In this document: piece by piece, positions 61,018 through 64,000 of the stretch
Layout of the letters: each line of letters opens with the position of its first letter
Position numbering within the stretch: the first letter of the stretch is position 1
Assembly: GCF_050633425.1 (NCBI RefSeq)
Contig: NZ_JBOEGM010000005.1
Span: 1-64,000 of the forward strand
Origin: Pelagimonas sp050633425
GTDB taxonomy: Bacteria > Pseudomonadota > Alphaproteobacteria > Rhodobacterales > Rhodobacteraceae
Length of the DNA stretch: 64,000 nucleotides
Direction of reading: 5' to 3'
The notes under the pieces: model-generated
What the model was told of the DNA's origin: nothing
What the model saw: the letters and a program-made list of their open reading frames with translations, nothing else
Databases searched by the model: none
Position numbers and translations under genes: made by a program

Positions 61018-61500
61018 ATGATCACACTTATCGTTGCCCGCGCCCTGAATGGCGCCATTGGCCGGGACGGAACCATTCCGTGGCACGTCTCCGAAGATCT
61101 CAAATCCTTTCAGCGCGAAACCCTTGGTGGTGCGTTGATAATGGGGCGCAACACATGGGATAGCCTGCCGGTTAAGCCCTTGTCCAAGCGTCTGAATATT
61201 GTTGTGTCCTCCCATCCCGACGCCGCTGACATCGTCGTGCCGTCCATTGCTGAGGGCATCAAACTGGCCTCAGACCAAGGCTATGATCGGGTCTATGGTA
61301 TTGGCGGAGCGCGCATCTACCAAGAAATGCTCGCCCTTGCGGATCGACTTTTGATCTCCGAAGTCGATCTTCAGGTGCCCGATGCCGATACGTTTTTCCC
61401 GGAGTTCACGCCCGATGACTGGCGTGTCGCCAATGAACGGATTCTGCGCGCCACCGATCCAAATTGCATCGTCCGAGAGTATCTGCGGCGCGGTCAATAA
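61018..61500 (+). CDS. folA: Dihydrofolate reductase
   Basis: A 160-residue enzyme: ITLIVARALNGAIGRDGTIPWHVSEDLKSF, the NADPH motif ALIMGRNTWDSLP and YGIGGARIYQEML. It reduces dihydrofolate made by thymidylate synthase. It is the second gene of the thyA-folA unit. Confidence 0.95.
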   Translation: MITLIVARALNGAIGRDGTIPWHVSEDLKSFQRETLGGALIMGRNTWDSLPVKPLSKRLNIVVSSHPDAADIVVPSIAEGIKLASDQGYDRVYGIGGARIYQEMLALADRLLISEVDLQVPDADTFFPEFTPDDWRVANERILRATDPNCIVREYLRRGQ

Positions 61501-61631
61501 CTGCGGTTATCGGGTCTGAAAATGGGCGGCGTCGCCCGTTTCTGCGACATAAAAACCTGTGCTATGCAGGGCGATTGCTTGCTCACTCGTTTTCCGACTA
61601 AGTAGCAGCATTCAAATTCAAAGGTCGCGAT

Positions 61632-61958
61632 ATGAAACCATTTTTCCTTTTCGCCGCTACGGTTGTCCTCTCAGCGTGCCAAATTTCGGCACCTGAGGAC
61701 TTGCCAAAGACCAATAATCCAGACGCCCTTATCGGCCGCACCATTTTGCACGAAGACGGCAACCTTGCAGTAAATCCCGATGGCAGCATCGGCGGTGATC
61801 TCACCGGCACATGGGAGATCAAAAACACCCGATGGTGCCGCACCATCGCGACGCCGGAAAAATACGCTGGCACCGAATGCCGCGATGTCCATGTTTCGGG
61901 CAATTCGGCGTTCTTCACTCGTGACAATGGCGTCTCCTACACCATGAAACTCAAGTGA
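61632..61958 (+). CDS. Small lipoprotein of unknown function
   Basis: A 108-residue protein with lipobox LSAC (C16). The mature part contains LIGRTILHEDGNLAVNPDGSIGGDLTGTWEIKNTRWCRT, a compact beta-like domain with two Cys residues (in WCRT and TECRD). No family recognised with confidence. A ribosome site AAGG (61620-61623) lies upstream. It stands alone between folA and parE. Confidence 0.72.
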   Translation: MKPFFLFAATVVLSACQISAPEDLPKTNNPDALIGRTILHEDGNLAVNPDGSIGGDLTGTWEIKNTRWCRTIATPEKYAGTECRDVHVSGNSAFFTRDNGVSYTMKLK

Positions 61959-62324
61959 TGAAAATCCTGGCAGGGGCACCCGGTTGTTCCCTGCCAAACC
62001 GCTGTCACGCCGCCGCCGTTAACCATTTTTGACGCCAAGTCATGCGGATCTCGATCACCTCGGTTGCAGGGGGTGGGCAAACTCTACCAAACGCCGCCAG
62101 AATCACACATTTTGCCTCCCATCGCTGATTTGGGCGCGCAGATTACCCTTTGGCAATCTCCCCCAAACTCGGGTGGAATCAGACAGATTGCCCCGACGAA
62201 ATCCCCATGGGGCTGGTGCAAAATCGCTGTTAACCTGACCGCTCCGACACTTAACCGCCCCTTTAACGCGTCGTGCAGACCTGTCATAATAGCTTTCAAA
62301 CAACAGCAAGAATGAGCAGCGTTT
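61959..62324. other. Intergenic region before parE with a hairpin
   Basis: 366 bp without a supported gene. TGGCAGGG (61968-61975) pairs with CCCTGCCA (61989-61996) just after the lipoprotein stop, a likely mRNA-end hairpin lacking a T-tract. The region must contain the parE promoter; I saw no convincing consensus pair. Confidence 0.5.
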
Positions 62325-64000
62325 ATGCCTGACGATCTCCTTTCCGGCGGTGAAGCACCGAAATATGATGCCTCCTCGATCAAGGTGCTCAAAGGCATGG
62401 AAGCGGTGCGGATGCGCCCCGGTATGTATATCGGCGGCACTGATGAACGCGCGCTGCATCACATGGCGGCTGAGATTCTCGACAACTCCATGGATGAGGC
62501 CGTCGCCGGTCACGCCACCCGGATCGAGGTTGAGCTAAACTCCGATTATTCCTTGACTATTCGCGACAACGGGCGCGGCATTCCGATTGATCCGCACCCC
62601 GAAGATCCGTCCAAAACCGCCTTGGAAATGATCTTTACCGAGCTGCATGCCGGCGGCAAATTCAATGGCGATGCCTATGAAACCTCGGGCGGTTTGCACG
62701 GGGTTGGGGCCACCGTTGTGAACGCGCTGACCGACAGCCTTGTGGTGCAAGTTGCCAAAAACAAAGAGCTTTATGAAATTCGGTTTTCCCGTGGCGAGCT
62801 TCTTGGCCCGATGGCAAAAATCGGCGCGGCTCCTAATCGGCGCGGAACAACCGTAACCTTCCACCCTGATGCAGAAATTTTCGGGTCTCACAAGTTCAAA
62901 CCGTCCCGTTTGCTCAAGATGGCCAAGTCCAAAGCCTATCTGTTTTCCGGGGTGGAAATCCGTTGGAAATGCCATGTCGAAGACGCGGATGTACCCTCGG
63001 AAGCCGTCTTTCATTTTCCCGGCGGCCTGTCCGATTACCTGTCTGAAACGCTAGAGAAATCAACGCCTTACGCTGAGAGTCCCTTTGCGGGGGTTGTGGA
63101 TTTCAAGGAGAAATTCAACACCCCGGGCAAGGTGGAATGGGCGATCAACTGGACCCCATCACGCGATGGCTTCATTCAATCCTATTGTAACACCGTGCCA
63201 ACCCCCGAAGGCGGCACCCACGAAGCCGGATTCTGGGCCGCGATTCTCAAGGGGATTCGCGCCTACGGCGAGTTGGTGCACAACAAAAAAGCCAGTCAAA
63301 TCAATAGGGATGACCTGATCACTGGCGGTTGCGCGCTGGTGTCGTGCTTTATTCGCGAACCGGAATTTGTTGGCCAAACCAAGGATCGTCTGGCCACGGT
63401 TGAGGCGCAGCGCCTCGTCGAAAACTCTGTTCGCGACCACTTCGATCATTGGTTGGCATCAAACACAAAGTTCGCTGGCGCAATTCTGGATTTCCTTGTT
63501 CTGCGCGCCGAGGAACGTCTGCGCCGCCGTCAGGAAAAGGAAACCGCGCGTAAATCGGCCACCAAGAAACTCCGTCTGCCCGGCAAACTGACCGACTGTT
63601 CGTCGAAATCGCGCGAAGGCACTGAGTTGTTCATCGTGGAGGGTGATTCAGCGGGGGGGTCTGCCAAGGGCGCGCGCAACCGTGAAACCCAAGCGCTTTT
63701 GCCGCTCAAGGGTAAGATCCTTAATGTGCTTGGTGCCGCGTCTAACAAGTTGAATTCAAACGCAGAAATTCGAGATTTGTGTGAGGCTTTGGGCGTCGGT
63801 GTCGGGGCGAAATTCAACGTGGATGATCTGCGCTATGACAAGATCATCATCATGACCGATGCGGATGTCGACGGGGCCCATATCGCGGCGCTCTTGATGA
63901 CGTTTTTCTTTACCCAAATGCGCCCGATGATCGATTCCGGCCATCTCTATTTGGCGTGCCCGCCGCTCTATCGGCTGACCCAAGGCGCCAAGCGAATCTA
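62325..64000 (+). CDS. parE: DNA topoisomerase IV subunit B, 3' end cut by window edge
   Basis: 558 codons are visible before the right edge, with no stop. The ATPase domain has RPGMYIGGTDERALHH and EILDNSMDEAVAGH, the ATP-lid HAGGKFNGDAYETSGGLHGVG, and the TOPRIM part has VEGDSAGGSAKGARNRETQ, LPLKGKILNV and the metal site DADVDGAH. The GTDERALHH..E.LDN pattern is that of alphaproteobacterial ParE rather than GyrB. Together with ParC it decatenates replicated chromosomes. Confidence 0.9.
   Translation, partial: MPDDLLSGGEAPKYDASSIKVLKGMEAVRMRPGMYIGGTDERALHHMAAEILDNSMDEAVAGHATRIEVELNSDYSLTIRDNGRGIPIDPHPEDPSKTALEMIFTELHAGGKFNGDAYETSGGLHGVGATVVNALTDSLVVQVAKNKELYEIRFSRGELLGPMAKIGAAPNRRGTTVTFHPDAEIFGSHKFKPSRLLKMAKSKAYLFSGVEIRWKCHVEDADVPSEAVFHFPGGLSDYLSETLEKSTPYAESPFAGVVDFKEKFNTPGKVEWAINWTPSRDGFIQSYCNTVPTPEGGTHEAGFWAAILKGIRAYGELVHNKKASQINRDDLITGGCALVSCFIREPEFVGQTKDRLATVEAQRLVENSVRDHFDHWLASNTKFAGAILDFLVLRAEERLRRRQEKETARKSATKKLRLPGKLTDCSSKSREGTELFIVEGDSAGGSAKGARNRETQALLPLKGKILNVLGAASNKLNSNAEIRDLCEALGVGVGAKFNVDDLRYDKIIIMTDADVDGAHIAALLMTFFFTQMRPMIDSGHLYLACPPLYRLTQGAKRI

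Noticed and set aside
62325..64000. Assignment as gyrB
   Set aside because: The N-terminal pattern GTDERALHH with EILDNSMDEAVAGH is that of alphaproteobacterial ParE; typical GyrB has GDTDDGTGLHH and VVDNAIDEALAGH.

Overview
The window looks like chromosomal DNA from a marine alphaproteobacterium, most likely Rhodobacterales (Roseobacter group). The evidence is the moderately high GC content, a ParE of the alphaproteobacterial type at the right edge, an LdtR-type MarR regulator, a TctDE/TctCBA cluster, DUF1194 and DUF3299 families, and many short ATGA/GTGA gene overlaps. Both ends are cut: an LRR protein gene runs in from the left and parE runs off the right. I saw no rRNA, tRNA, CRISPR array, transposase or phage gene.

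Layout. 1-7.3 kb: an LRR protein with a near-identical 66-bp tandem array, then housekeeping genes (YbbN-like thioredoxin, Lon-N domain protein, Trm112-like protein, threonine dehydratase, DUF1643, DUF5665), an RTX-repeat protein and rpsO with a strong terminator. 7.5-15.9 kb: an accessory unit with a phosphoesterase, a 1534-residue single-chain molybdenum hydroxylase of xanthine dehydrogenase layout, and an exported monohaem protein. 15.9-20.1 kb: a Zur-headed zinc operon (His-rich ZrgA-like protein, ABC ATPase and permease, two DUF3299 proteins). 20.2-26.4 kb: signalling genes, including a periplasmic binding protein gene broken by an in-frame TAA, two hybrid kinases and an OmpR-type regulator.

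26.4-34.4 kb is the most striking region. Two di-haem peroxidases, a Tat-exported Rieske protein and an arsenite-oxidase-like molybdoenzyme make the same set of parts as the iodate reductase cluster (idrABP1P2), but in the order P-P-B-A. A 701-residue HEAT-repeat protein follows. The cluster is preceded by direct GTCA repeats phased at exactly 10 bp and by a hairpin with a T-tract. A third hybrid kinase follows, whose Shine-Dalgarno sequence lies inside a predicted hairpin.

37.3-42 kb: copper efflux (copA behind a 19-bp-spacer MerR-type promoter, then cueR), pirin and S-adenosylmethionine decarboxylase. 42-49.8 kb: a tripartite carboxylate uptake system (TctC-TctB-TctA with AtuA-like and DUF4387 partners) divergent from its TctD/TctE regulators, which carry an extra binding protein. 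49.9-54.9 kb: hexuronate catabolism (uxaC facing an enolase-superfamily enzyme, a zinc alcohol dehydrogenase and KduD), with LacI-type and UxuR/ExuR-type operators. 55-59.9 kb: LdtR, two DUF1194 proteins, a glyoxalase, and a Slam-like outer-membrane protein next to a lipoprotein that may be its cargo. 60-64 kb: thyA, folA, a small lipoprotein and parE.

All functions are inferred from motifs and gene context read by eye. No database search was run.
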